The translations under genes were made by a program, and so were the position numbers. The notes under the pieces are model-generated. The model was not told where the DNA came from and did not search any database. It saw only the letters and a program-made list of their open reading frames with translations. From CAWUEX02 sp963921305 (GTDB taxonomy: Bacteria; Pseudomonadota; Alphaproteobacteria; Rhodospirillales; Rhodospirillaceae), in the NCBI GenBank assembly GCA_963921305.4, contig CAWUEX030000002.1, positions 372,001 to 436,000 on the forward strand: a stretch of DNA of 64,000 nucleotides, written 5' to 3'. This document shows positions 45,563 through 54,511 of this stretch, piece after piece. The first letter of the stretch is position 1, and each line of letters starts with the position of its first letter.

Positions 45563-46104
45563 AGCAACCAATAAAAGGTCGTGCAGAGTCTGGGTTCAAC
45601 TAACGAGTACGAAACAGCAACTAATCCAAGGGGTTAGCTAGGGTTTGCGCTCATAGGTAAGACGGAAAAGCGCCGCTTAAGAGCGCAATTCGCGAAGAGT
45701 CCGACTCGGGCTCAGAGGTCTGGAATTTAAGATTAAGGCAGCAGTCAAATGACGCACGTGCAGCATTATTGGCCCCCAAAGCCATCTCCTGGCAAACGGC
45801 AATTATCCGAAGCGCCGTTTGACTTCAATCGGTCGGGCGAACGCGATTTGCGTTCGAGCAGCTCAAGTAGCGGGACAGCCGGTTGCGCCGATCTCCATCG
45901 CTCCAGAGCAGTCAGTCTGACCATTGCCATGAAGCATCTAGCTTCGGTGACGCGGATGATCGGCGCCCGCAGTTTCGCGCCCGGTGTGGCTCTAGCGGGT
46001 GACGGCGGAGCATCAATCACAAACCGCGCCAGAAAGTTATAGGTGAATCGACAGGTGGCACCCTCGCAGTAGCAACCCTTCCCACCCGCCCTGATGAAAC
46101 GAAC
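45563..46104. other. Long intergenic region between lux box and aminotransferase
   Basis: 542 nt. It holds one weak plus-strand reading frame, 45749-46042 (97 aa), with a possible AAGG ribosome site 14 nt upstream. Its product has a Ser run (SSSSSS) and no recognisable domain. A weaker minus-strand frame overlaps it, so neither is called as a gene. An imperfect repeat CTAATCC/GGGTTAG occurs near 45621-45638. A long leader or a small RNA are possible but unsupported. Confidence 0.4.
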
Positions 46105-47532
46105 ATGGCACTTTTCGGTTTACATCGCAGACACCCGAACTCTCAGTCATTGCGCATTGGGGAACGCCGCCTGGGCTCAGGCGCAACGGGCATGATTCAG
46201 GAATCCCTTAACAGCCGTTACGACGTTGCGATTTCCAACCTTGAAGCGCGGACCTGCCACTCCTGGAAGATGGAGCTTGACCGCTCCTCTGTAATGGTGC
46301 CGCCGAAATCAGACCTGGGCGGCCGCAAAACACCTTCGGTGTTCATCAGGTCCGCTCTGGGCAGCAAAATCACTGATATCGACAACAATACGTATATCGA
46401 CACCTGCATGGGCTTTGGCAGTGCGCTGCTGGGCCACGCTTCGCGTGTCGTGGAACGCGCGATCGTCGAGCAAAGCCGCCACGGCTGGAACTTCGGTCTA
46501 AGCGGTGAGGATCAGCTCACGCTGAGCAAACTTATACAACAGGCCGGCACGAATAATCAGCGCGTTCTTTTGTGCAACACGGAGTCTGAAGCCTCAGAAC
46601 TAGCGATGAGAGTCGCGCGGGCCTACAGCGGGAACGACAAGATTGCGCTCTTCAGAGGGTCGTTTCATGGCGGCCACGACTACGGCCTTGTCACCGGTTC
46701 AGAGTCCCCTCAATACGGCAAGGCACGAATTGGCATCGGCGTGCCTGACGCCATCACGTCATTGGTGGAACCTTTGACCTACGGAAGCGAGGCGGCGCTC
46801 AACAGCATCGCAACCTTGAGCAATACCTTGGCAGCGGTAGTCGTCGAACCAGTTCAGACCACCTCACCTCAGTGGGTCAGTTCAAACTGGCTGCATAGTC
46901 TTGCAGAAACCTGTCACGAGCACGGCGTGCTTCTGATTTTCGATGAAAGCACGACCGGCTTCAGGCTTTCCTACCAAGGAGGCCAGGGGCAACTTGGAGT
47001 CACGCCTGACCTAACAATCTATGGCAAGGCCATCGCCGGCGGCCTTCCCCTGGGGGCACTCGCGGGGAGAGCCTCCGTTATGCGATTGTTCTCTCCCGGC
47101 TCAGATGAAGTAAGCGTATTTTCCGGAAGTACATTTGGCGGCAACCCCATGAGCGTAGCCGCTGGCGTCGCAACCCTATCTTATTTGCGTGACCACGGTG
47201 ACCGGGTATATCCAGCGCTGGATGCGAAGGGACGCGTATTAGCTGAACGCCTGAACACTTATTGGACCAAGGCTGGCTTGCCGCTTCGCGTGGAAAGAAA
47301 CGGATCCATTTTGAAACTCAATTTTGAGGCAGGTCCCGAACCTCATTCGAACACCTGGTCAGCCTCGGACGCGGAAGACGCGTTCTTTGTTCATGCGCTC
47401 GCGCAGGGCGTTGCGGTACACGCCAGTGGCGTTATGCTGCTCTCCACCGCGCATTCGGACGAAGATATTGATGGCATCATCGAGGCATTCATCGACGCCA
47501 GTACTAAAACGGCTGCAGACGGGCTTTTTTAA
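46105..47532 (+). CDS. Class-III PLP-dependent aminotransferase (glutamate-1-semialdehyde aminomutase-like)
   Basis: 475 aa if started at 46105; the start is uncertain (weak ribosome site), and an ATG at 46192 would give 446 aa, close to the family. PLP lysine is K308 in YGKAIAGGLPLGAL; the pyridine-N Asp is in LLIFDESTTGFRLSY; FSGSTFGGNPMSVAAG is the family phosphate-binding loop. Resembles GSA aminomutase and biosynthetic homologues. As heme biosynthesis in alphaproteobacteria uses ALA synthase, a secondary-metabolic role is more likely. Placement near luxI and P450 suggests a shared pathway (inference). Confidence 0.9.
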   Translation: MALFGLHRRHPNSQSLRIGERRLGSGATGMIQESLNSRYDVAISNLEARTCHSWKMELDRSSVMVPPKSDLGGRKTPSVFIRSALGSKITDIDNNTYIDTCMGFGSALLGHASRVVERAIVEQSRHGWNFGLSGEDQLTLSKLIQQAGTNNQRVLLCNTESEASELAMRVARAYSGNDKIALFRGSFHGGHDYGLVTGSESPQYGKARIGIGVPDAITSLVEPLTYGSEAALNSIATLSNTLAAVVVEPVQTTSPQWVSSNWLHSLAETCHEHGVLLIFDESTTGFRLSYQGGQGQLGVTPDLTIYGKAIAGGLPLGALAGRASVMRLFSPGSDEVSVFSGSTFGGNPMSVAAGVATLSYLRDHGDRVYPALDAKGRVLAERLNTYWTKAGLPLRVERNGSILKLNFEAGPEPHSNTWSASDAEDAFFVHALAQGVAVHASGVMLLSTAHSDEDIDGIIEAFIDASTKTAADGLF

Positions 47533-47547
47533 GTAAGTCTTTAGAGC

Positions 47548-47922
47548 TTACCGGCCCGTGGCGACGGCCCGGCCGAGGTCTTGGCACCGTTTCCGCACAA
47601 CATCAATATTTGTGGCATTGTTAACCGCGGCCTGTCGCATAGCCTGCTCGTTGCGGCAAGAGAGATTATAGAGGTCGATGACCGGGGCCATAACCTCTGG
47701 CGGACAGGCAACCGCCCCTACAACACGCCGGTCGCGATGTTCTGGCACAGCGGACACGAAGACCGGATCGTCGCCCACCAACACCCCTGTCACCAAACCA
47801 TCGGGCTTGATGACTTGTCCGCCGTCATCAATTAGCGCAACTCTCACGCACTGCGCTTCAGCCTGCGCACCTGACAGGGCGAGCAAGGTAAACATGGCGA
47901 TGGAAAAAAGAATTCGACGCAT
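47548..47922 (-). CDS. Small secreted protein of unknown function
   Basis: 124 aa from the ATG at 47922, with a signal peptide (RRILFSIAMFTLLALSGAQAEA). The mature part has four Cys (one in AQCVRVALID, one in VACPPEVM, one in LSCRNEQA, one in RKRCQDLG), suggesting two disulfides in the periplasm. No domain recognised. Convergent with the aminotransferase gene 15 nt away. Confidence 0.7.
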   Translation of the reverse strand: MRRILFSIAMFTLLALSGAQAEAQCVRVALIDDGGQVIKPDGLVTGVLVGDDPVFVSAVPEHRDRRVVGAVACPPEVMAPVIDLYNLSCRNEQAMRQAAVNNATNIDVVRKRCQDLGRAVATGR

Positions 47923-48008
47923 TGGGTAAGTCCTGATTTGGCCTCGACGCACGGTCACCACACCCAGACGGAGATTAGCTACGGTCTAACCAAAATGTGT
48001 CGTTCGTG

Positions 48009-48095
48009 TGGTGCGGGTGGAGGGAATCGAACCCCCACTCCCGTAAGGGAACCAGATTTTGAGTCTGGCGCGTCTACCAGTTCCGCCACACCCGC
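48009..48095 (-). tRNA. tRNA-Leu(CAA)
   Basis: Cloverleaf read on the minus strand: acceptor GCGGGTG (from 48095) with CACCCGC, discriminator A, and an encoded CCA at 48009-48011. Anticodon stem CCAGA/TCTGG encloses the loop CTCAAAA, giving anticodon CAA, which reads UUG. A long variable arm (TTCCCTTACGGGA-type) and the T-loop GGGTTCGATTCCC fit class II leucine tRNA. 87 nt including CCA. Confidence 0.96.
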
Positions 48096-48231
48096 ACAGA
48101 TCTTGGGGGGCCCTTATAACGGCGGCACCGAGCCCCCGCAAGCATTGGCCGCGAAAGCCGGTACGGCATCCCCGGCTGACGTTGCCGCTCCCCGCCTGAC
48201 CTGATAAACCGCGCGGCATGGAGAGCATCTG

Positions 48232-48813
48232 GTGATTCGGCGGCTTTACGACTGGACCCTCACCCTGGCGGCCCGCCGGGATGCGATGACGATGCTCGCC
48301 ATCATCGCCTTCATCGAGAGCTCGGTGTTTCCTATTCCGCCGGATGTGATGCTCTTGCCCATGGTCCTGGCGGCGCGGGAGAAGGCGTGGCGCATCGCCA
48401 CAGTCGCTACTTTGGCCAGTGTGGCGGGCGGCATCGCCGGATACGCGATCGGCTACCTTGGTTTTGAAACCGTCGGCAAGCCGTTGCTCAGCTTTTACGG
48501 CTATGGGGATAACTTCACCGCCTTTCAGGAGCTTTACGCGGAGTGGGGCGCTTGGATCGTCTTTGGCGCCGGCCTGACACCTTTTCCTTTTAAAGTTATC
48601 ACCATCGCCAGCGGCGCGTTGGCCCTTAACCCCGTTGTGTTTGTATTGGCAGCCTTAGCCGCGCGTGGACTGCGCTTTTATGTCGAGGCGGCATTGCTCT
48701 GGAAATTCGGCCCACCCATCAAGGACTTTGTCGAGAAGCGGCTCGAGATTGTCGCCACTGTAGCTTTTCTCTTGCTGGTCGGTGGTTTTGCCGCCGTCGC
48801 TCTGGTGGGTTAG
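48232..48813 (+). CDS. YqaA-family membrane protein (DedA/VTT-like)
   Basis: 193 aa with a GTG start at 48232. Five or so transmembrane segments; ESSVFPIPPDVMLLPMVLAA and GAGLTPFPFKVITIASGALA match the conserved membrane-embedded glycine/proline regions of YqaA/DedA (VTT) proteins, which are linked to lipid flipping and envelope homeostasis. Role here not known. dsbB follows 10 nt later, so they are probably co-transcribed with coq7. Confidence 0.88.
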   Translation: MIRRLYDWTLTLAARRDAMTMLAIIAFIESSVFPIPPDVMLLPMVLAAREKAWRIATVATLASVAGGIAGYAIGYLGFETVGKPLLSFYGYGDNFTAFQELYAEWGAWIVFGAGLTPFPFKVITIASGALALNPVVFVLAALAARGLRFYVEAALLWKFGPPIKDFVEKRLEIVATVAFLLLVGGFAAVALVG

Positions 48814-48823
48814 ATTAGCGCCC

Positions 48824-49321
48824 ATGAACGGACCACGTCGCGATCTTATCATTGTCAGTGGGTTGGGGCTTGCCGCCCTTGCGGCGCTCGGCACCGCATG
48901 GACGGCGCAGTTCGGCTTTGGCTTGTATCCATGTGAGTTGTGCCTTTACCAACGGCTGCCGTACATCGGTATTGCCGCCTTGTGCGCCATGGCGCTCATG
49001 CCCGTTGTTGATAGAGGATCACGCCAGCTCGCATGCGGGATCGCGGCGCTGCTCTTCTTTACCGCAGCAGGGGTCGCATTCTTTCACGTCGGTGTTGAGC
49101 AAGAATGGTGGCAAACCAATTGTGCACCGACCGGTCCTCAATCCTTCAGTTTTGACGACATTCGAACGGCCTTGTCGCAGCCTGGCGAACCCGCGTGCAA
49201 CGAGATTGCGTTCGAATTGTTCGGTATATCAATGGCGGGGTATAACATGCTGGCAGGCTTGGCCCTTGGATGCATAGCGGCTTTGGCCTATCGAAACACC
49301 AGGAACTGGACGACGGCATGA
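48824..49321 (+). CDS. dsbB: Disulfide bond formation protein DsbB
   Basis: 165 aa from the ATG at 48824. Four transmembrane helices; the first periplasmic redox pair is CELC in GLYPCELCLYQR, and the second pair is the Cys in TNCAPTG and that in EPACNEI. Reoxidises DsbA using ubiquinone, which fits the next gene, coq7, that makes ubiquinone; the two overlap by 4 nt (ATGA). Confidence 0.92.
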   Translation: MNGPRRDLIIVSGLGLAALAALGTAWTAQFGFGLYPCELCLYQRLPYIGIAALCAMALMPVVDRGSRQLACGIAALLFFTAAGVAFFHVGVEQEWWQTNCAPTGPQSFSFDDIRTALSQPGEPACNEIAFELFGISMAGYNMLAGLALGCIAALAYRNTRNWTTA

Positions 49322-49890
49322 CCACTCCTATTGCCAAGGGGCATAAGACCGCGCAGGGCGCCCTGCCGGGAGATCCAGACCGGGAAGAAACGATCGCGCG
49401 CATGATTCGGGTGGATCACGCCGGAGAATATGGCGCCAAGCGCATTTACGAGGGCCAGCTGGCCGTGTTGCGCGGCAGCGACGCGGAACCGGTGGTGCGC
49501 GAGATGCTGGAGCATGAACTCACGCATTTGGACAAGTTCGACGAGGAACTGGTGAACCGGCAAGTCCGCCCGACCCTTCTGCAGCCCCTATGGCACGTTG
49601 CAGGCTTTGCCCTCGGCGCCGGCACGGCATTGCTCGGACGAGAGGCCGCGATGGCCTGCACCGTCGCGGTTGAGGAAGTGATTGACGAGCACTATGCGGC
49701 GCAGGCGGAAGAGCTCGGCGACGATGACGCGGACTTGCGCGAGACGATCACAAAGTTCCGCGAGGAAGAACTACACCACCGTGACATCGGCCTTCAGGAA
49801 GGGGCTGAACAGGCGCCAGCGTACCCGGTGCTAACCGGCGCAATTAAAGCAGGATCGCGGCTGGCGATCTGGCTGTCGACACGGATTTAA
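49318..49890 (+). CDS. coq7: Demethoxyubiquinone hydroxylase Coq7
   Basis: 190 aa from the ATG at 49318. Diiron monooxygenase that performs the C6 hydroxylation in ubiquinone synthesis. Ligand motifs of the ferritin-like fold are in place: RVDHAGEYGAKRIYEGQ, MLEHELTHLDKF, AVEEVIDEHY and REEELHHRDIG. No transmembrane helix; peripheral membrane protein. Coupled to dsbB by a 4-nt overlap, and convergent with the HNH gene. Confidence 0.94.
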   Translation: MTTPIAKGHKTAQGALPGDPDREETIARMIRVDHAGEYGAKRIYEGQLAVLRGSDAEPVVREMLEHELTHLDKFDEELVNRQVRPTLLQPLWHVAGFALGAGTALLGREAAMACTVAVEEVIDEHYAAQAEELGDDDADLRETITKFREEELHHRDIGLQEGAEQAPAYPVLTGAIKAGSRLAIWLSTRI

Positions 49891-49929
49891 GCGCAGGCGA
49901 AGCATTTACGGGTCAAGTGGTGACTAAGC

Positions 49930-50496
49930 TCACCACGGATCAAGTTCGGAATCCCAATAAAGAAAGTCCCGCCAACTTTCGTGAAGGTAGTTAGGCGGGA
50001 AACCGCGTCCAGCTTCTTGCAACTGATGCGCCGTCGGCCGGTTGGGGATACGCCTGAGGGCCATACCGGCCTCCTTGGGCGTTCGGTTGGCTTTCCTTAA
50101 GTTGCAAGCCGAACACGCCGCCGCGACATTCTGCCAGGTCGTGCGCCCACCGCGAGACCGCGGAACGACGTGATCAAACGTCAACTCGCTGGTTGACTCC
50201 TGCGTACCGCAATACTGACAGGAAAAATGGTCCCGCAAAAAAACATTGAATCGGGTGAACGCCGGGGAGCGATCCATCGGCGCAAACTTCTTGAGAGAAA
50301 TCACGCTTGGGAGTCTGATCTCGAAACTCGGGGAATGCACGATTGTGTCGTACTCCGACACAACGTTCACGCGATCCAAGAACACAGCCTTAATGGCGTC
50401 CTGCCATGACCACAGCGACAGGGGAAAATAGCTCAGCGGACGAAAGTCCGCGTTCAATACAAGTGCGGGCTGATATTCCACAGAACCCGATTGCAC
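49930..50496 (-). CDS. HNH endonuclease family protein
   Basis: 188 aa from the GTG at 50496, chosen because AGGGGA lies just upstream; a TTG at 50517 is a poorer alternative. The HNH core is CQYCGTQESTSELTFDHVVP, then RGGRTTWQNVAAACSACNLR, with two CxxC pairs binding structural zinc. Related proteins are core genes in alphaproteobacteria and are annotated as McrA-like, but their target is not established. Divergent from the gluQ unit. Confidence 0.9.
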   Translation of the reverse strand: MQSGSVEYQPALVLNADFRPLSYFPLSLWSWQDAIKAVFLDRVNVVSEYDTIVHSPSFEIRLPSVISLKKFAPMDRSPAFTRFNVFLRDHFSCQYCGTQESTSELTFDHVVPRSRGGRTTWQNVAAACSACNLRKANRTPKEAGMALRRIPNRPTAHQLQEAGRGFPPNYLHESWRDFLYWDSELDPW

Positions 50497-50613
50497 GGGC
50501 CGTCCCCTTTTTAACAAGATTGGTACGTTCTAGAGATCGTAGCTGTTTTCTGTGACGAACGCAAAATGTGGTATGAGCATCTCATATTTTTGTCACATCA
50601 GCATCAAGGTGAC

Positions 50614-50640
50614 ATGACGCGCCGCCGCACTTGCCAATGA
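50614..50640 (+). promoter_or_regulatory. Eight-codon leader ORF coupled to gluQ
   Basis: ATG at 50614 has a good ribosome site (AAGGTGAC) 5 nt away and encodes MTRRRTCQ. Its TGA (50638-50640) overlaps the gluQ ATG (50637-50639) as ATGA. gluQ itself has no ribosome site close by. Re-initiation after the leader is therefore the likely route to gluQ translation. Two nearby inverted repeats, TGTGAC/GTCACA (50551-50556/50592-50597) and ATGAG/CTCAT (50573-50585), lie upstream. Confidence 0.55.
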
Positions 50641-51491
50641 TCACACGGTTCGCCCCTTCACCGACAGGATATCTCCATCTCGGGCATGCTTATGCCGCTC
50701 TCGTCGCGGACGACCTCGCCCGGGTCAATGGCGGCTCCTTTCTCTTGCGTTTCGAAGACATCGACACTGGGCGCTGCCGGCCAGAGTTCGTAGACGGGAT
50801 AGAAGAAGATTTGCGATGGCTTGGGTTGGACTGGCCACAACCGGTCATGCATCAGTCGGACCGCTTCTCCGCCTACGCAGACGCGTTAGACGTGCTGGAC
50901 GCACGATCTCTTGTGTATCCATGTTTTTGCACGCGCAAAGACATTCAAGCGGAAATCGCGCAAGCCAGTTCCGCGCCACATTCTCCGCCCGCCGGACCGG
51001 ACGGCCCAATCTATCCCGGGTTATGCCGCAACCTGTCCGATCCGGAACGTGAGCAGCGCATAGCCTCCGGCGAGACGTACGCCCTACGTCTGAAAATGGA
51101 TGATGCCATCCGGCAGGTGGGTGAATTGACATGGACAAGTCACGACGGACAAACCACCACAGCGGCACCGCATATTTTTGGTGACCTTGTCGTCGCGCGG
51201 AAGGACGTCCCCACCAGTTATCATCTGGCTGTGGTGGTCGATGATGCGGAGCAAGGTGTCACTCTTGTGTCACGCGGCGAAGACCTTCGGCCGGCAACTC
51301 ACGCACATCGGTTGCTTCAAGCTCTGCTCGACTACCCGCCGCCGCGCTATTTTCATCACAAACTGATCACGGATCCAGATGGCAAGAAATTTTCCAAACG
51401 CGATCAGGCCGCAACTTTGCGGCATCTTCGCGACTCGGGCCACACTGCTCACGACGTCATTCGCATGACGGGCTTCACTCCGGCAACTTAA
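50637..51491 (+). CDS. gluQ: Glutamyl-Q tRNA(Asp) synthetase
   Basis: 284 aa from the ATG at 50637, the conserved MITRFAPSPTGYLHLGHA start. Attaches glutamate to queuosine at the wobble base of tRNA-Asp. It is a catalytic-domain-only homologue of GluRS: HLGH for HIGH, zinc site CFCTRKDI, ATP loop KKFSKRDQ, and no anticodon-binding domain, which explains its short length. Also called gluQRS/yadB. The last 17 nt overlap the end of the convergent xerD gene. Confidence 0.93.
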   Translation: MITRFAPSPTGYLHLGHAYAALVADDLARVNGGSFLLRFEDIDTGRCRPEFVDGIEEDLRWLGLDWPQPVMHQSDRFSAYADALDVLDARSLVYPCFCTRKDIQAEIAQASSAPHSPPAGPDGPIYPGLCRNLSDPEREQRIASGETYALRLKMDDAIRQVGELTWTSHDGQTTTAAPHIFGDLVVARKDVPTSYHLAVVVDDAEQGVTLVSRGEDLRPATHAHRLLQALLDYPPPRYFHHKLITDPDGKKFSKRDQAATLRHLRDSGHTAHDVIRMTGFTPAT

Positions 51492-52380
51492 GGCCGGCCA
51501 GCGGGTGGCTGCTCTCGACGAGGTGGCGCAAACGCTCATCGAGGACATGGGTATAAATCTGGGTGGTTGAAATATCGGCATGGCCCAGCATTTGCTGCAG
51601 GCTGCGCAAATCTGCGCCATGGGCCAAAAGATGCGACGCGAAGGAATGTCTCAAAACGTGCGGGGAGACCCGCGTCGGGGCGATATCGGACTCAACCGCC
51701 AAGTCTTTAAGCATCTTGGCCACGGTATCGCGCGTCAGATGTCCGGTTGCCGCCCGGGACGGAAACAACCACGGAGACTTCTTTTCGCCGCCAGAGAGAA
51801 AGTGATCGCGCACATCTAGGAACAGGGTGACGGCATCCCGGGCGGGCTGACCGATTGGAACCATACGCTCTTTGTTCCCTTTGCCCCGCACGATGAGAAC
51901 CGGACGGTCCCGGGCCACCGCTGTCAGCGGCAGTGAGACCAGTTCGGAAATCCGCAGGCCGGTGGCGTAGAGCAGCTCCAGCAGCGCGAGGAGGCGTCGT
52001 CCTTTCGGGCTCTCATCTTGCCGCGCCGCGGAAAGGAGCAGATCGACTTCATCCTCGGCCAAATACTTTGGCAGACGTGCGCCCTGGCGGGGACTTTCGA
52101 GGACCGAGGTTGGATCGTCGGTCCGGATGCTCTCCGCAAATAGGAATCGAAAGAATTGTCGCAGACAGGAGAGGCGCCGAGCGGCAGTGCGGGGCGCGAG
52201 ACCTGCCGCGTCGAGATGGACCAAGTACGCTTTGATTGCGTCGGCTGGAACGGCCTCGATATCACCGTTCACGAAGGCTGCCAAATCTTGAAGGTCGCGC
52301 CGGTAGGCGTCGACGGTGTGCGCGGACGCGCCTCTCTCCGCGACCATCATATCTAGGAAGGTTTCGATGTGACGGCTCAC
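51475..52380 (-). CDS. xerD: Site-specific tyrosine recombinase XerD
   Basis: 301 aa from a GTG start at 52380 after GGAGGAAGG. Resolves chromosome dimers at dif with XerC, controlled by FtsK. N-terminal core-binding domain (residues 1-90), then the catalytic domain with Arg143 (RISELV), Lys168 region (KGNKER), His241 and Arg244 (HVLRHSFASH), His267 (GHADI) and the nucleophile Tyr276 (TTQIYTHV). XerD rather than XerC is supported by the opening SRHIETFLDMMVAERGASA. No dif site recognised in the window. Confidence 0.92.
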   Translation of the reverse strand: MSRHIETFLDMMVAERGASAHTVDAYRRDLQDLAAFVNGDIEAVPADAIKAYLVHLDAAGLAPRTAARRLSCLRQFFRFLFAESIRTDDPTSVLESPRQGARLPKYLAEDEVDLLLSAARQDESPKGRRLLALLELLYATGLRISELVSLPLTAVARDRPVLIVRGKGNKERMVPIGQPARDAVTLFLDVRDHFLSGGEKKSPWLFPSRAATGHLTRDTVAKMLKDLAVESDIAPTRVSPHVLRHSFASHLLAHGADLRSLQQMLGHADISTTQIYTHVLDERLRHLVESSHPLAGLKLPE

Positions 52381-52414
52381 AAGAGCCTTCCTCCACGCAA
52401 AGTGAGGAGTTGTT

Positions 52415-54511
52415 TTACAAACCTTGAACTAAGGCTGCTTCAACGGCAAGTCGCCGCGCCTCCGTTTCCAATCCAACGCCCATCAGGGATTGGATCACAT
52501 GCGACAGGACGAGGGGCGAAACACCGGCGGGGCCGGACTCGTCTAGCGCCAGGAGCGCCAACAGAATGGCTTCGCCGACGCGGCCGTTCTCCGATGCCAG
52601 CACCAAACCGTGCCAAATGTGAGGTGCGGGAACACTGGCGGACACGAGCGCTCGCCGATCCATAACAGAAAACCAGTCATCCATGGTGACGGACTCGCCG
52701 AGAGCCGACAAGGTTGCCAGAATCAGGGTTTTGTCCCCGGGAAGCCGGCCAGGCGACCGTGACTCTTCCCACCTCTTAAACCGCAGCGGCGTGAAGCGGT
52801 TGGTCATGGTCGGCCGCAGCTGCCGGTCGGTTGGCCACATCGCGGCGGCGACGTCAGCGGCTTCTATACTCGTGCGCGCATATTGCTCGGACAAGTCAAG
52901 CCAAGCCCGCCCGGACTCCATACGGTTTGACCCGATGAGGGCGCGGGCGGCATTGCCGGCGAACCACACCAGATCACTAGAAGGAGTCAGGGTTTCAATC
53001 AGCGGACCAAAAATCGCGCCCATTGTGAGCACGGTTGGGCCCGAGCGGCCGCGATCGTTGCGGGCGAAATCGATGGCCCGGGAAATGACCTCCGCGCGGG
53101 CGATGGGAATGGTTTGCGCTTCTGCAAGCTTGAACAGCTCGGCCCGGTCGACTGGGGTCGAGACGGGCAAATTACTGAGGTCAAGAATTTCGTCTTCGGG
53201 CAGTTGTTCAACGGCATCATCACGAGCAGTGTCGCCATCAGCCGCGATCAGGTCTTCCGCCGGGATCAGCTCTTGGTATGTGCCTTCGGCCCGATAGAGC
53301 TGACGCAGAACCTCGGGATCAAGCGAACCGAGCGCCACGGCGCGTTCTGCCGCTTCGAGGCGTAAATCCAAGGCGCGACGGAGGCGTTCAATCCGCACTT
53401 CTTCGGGGTCGTCTTCTTCGACGACAAAAAGCGGCGGCGACTCCGCCAGCATGCGCAGAAGCGTCGGATCACCGGCCTGCACCAAAGCAACCGGAAATGG
53501 CCGCCCCGCTCCGCGTAGCATGGCGAGTTGGAGCACGCTGAGCCGGTCAAGACCACTCGGCGTGATCGGCCGATTACCCGCCATAAGTTCGGCGACCCAG
53601 AAGAATGCAGACTCATCTGTGCCGCTTTCCCGCAGAAGGTCCATTGTAAGATACGCAGCTGCCGTGTTGCCGTTACGAAGCTGACAAAAAGCAAAAACTT
53701 TCTGCCAATAGGGGTTGTCGGAAAATGCCAACCGGGCCTGCGCTTCAGTGCACGCAGCATCGACGTTACCCTCAACCAGATCTAGGTCCGTTCGCGTGAT
53801 CTCCAGAGGCTCGGTCATGGCGTTCAAAGGAACGAGGTCGAGCAGTGCCCTGACGGCACGCCAATTTCCCATGGAAGCCAGAGTGGCAACGCGCCTTTCC
53901 AGAATTCCCAGATCGGTAGCCTCGTCTTCGTTCAATGGGTCGGCTGGAGCACCCTGAATATCTGCGTCTGTTTCGGTGAAGCCGATGGCACTTGGGACGA
54001 TCGCCGTCATGTCGACAAAAATGTCTTCTTGAGGCCGCGACTGGGGCGGACGAGCCACGGAGAGAAGCAAGCGCTCGGCCAGATCACGCATCGCGACGGA
54101 CGGCATTTGCTCGGCCAACTTGGGCATCAATATCTCGACCAGTTCCGACGAGGTCCCGTTCCACATGTCGACGGGCAAGCCACCGGTGAAGGTGTCAAGA
54201 ACACCCAGTGAGTCCGTGCTGAGAGCTTCGAGCTGGCGCACGGCGATGCCACCCTCCGGGACGGTCTCCATCATCACGGCATCGGGGTCGGATGTGCTCG
54301 ATTGTTGTTCCGGAAAAAGTGAAATAGGCGGCGGCAGCGCGGGAGCTAGCTCACCGCTTTGAGCGGCTCCCTGGATAGACCCGCCAATGGCCTCTTCGTC
54401 TTGCGCCGAGGCAGGAGAGGCCAGCGCCAGTCCGGCACAGATCAGAAGTCTTGTGATTGCGGGCGCGCGCATAGGGTTGCGCCGGCCGTCCGTACTATCT
54501 GAAACGCTCAT
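52415..54511 (-). CDS. Large secreted protein of unknown function between xerD and aroK
   Basis: 698 aa from the ATG at 54511, or 685 from the ATG at 54472. A signal peptide (LLICAGLALASPASAQ) directs it to the periplasm. The body is helical with weak repeat character (for instance DLGILERRVATLASMGNWRA, and QARLAFSDNPYWQKVFAFCQ), suggesting a TPR/Sel1-like solenoid; acidic stretch EEDDPEEVRIERLRR. I recognise no enzyme. The protein and its gene position next to xerD and aroK are familiar in Rhodospirillales. Its start overlaps the 45-aa gene by 17 nt. Confidence 0.8.
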   Translation of the reverse strand: MSVSDSTDGRRNPMRAPAITRLLICAGLALASPASAQDEEAIGGSIQGAAQSGELAPALPPPISLFPEQQSSTSDPDAVMMETVPEGGIAVRQLEALSTDSLGVLDTFTGGLPVDMWNGTSSELVEILMPKLAEQMPSVAMRDLAERLLLSVARPPQSRPQEDIFVDMTAIVPSAIGFTETDADIQGAPADPLNEDEATDLGILERRVATLASMGNWRAVRALLDLVPLNAMTEPLEITRTDLDLVEGNVDAACTEAQARLAFSDNPYWQKVFAFCQLRNGNTAAAYLTMDLLRESGTDESAFFWVAELMAGNRPITPSGLDRLSVLQLAMLRGAGRPFPVALVQAGDPTLLRMLAESPPLFVVEEDDPEEVRIERLRRALDLRLEAAERAVALGSLDPEVLRQLYRAEGTYQELIPAEDLIAADGDTARDDAVEQLPEDEILDLSNLPVSTPVDRAELFKLAEAQTIPIARAEVISRAIDFARNDRGRSGPTVLTMGAIFGPLIETLTPSSDLVWFAGNAARALIGSNRMESGRAWLDLSEQYARTSIEAADVAAAMWPTDRQLRPTMTNRFTPLRFKRWEESRSPGRLPGDKTLILATLSALGESVTMDDWFSVMDRRALVSASVPAPHIWHGLVLASENGRVGEAILLALLALDESGPAGVSPLVLSHVIQSLMGVGLETEARRLAVEAALVQGL

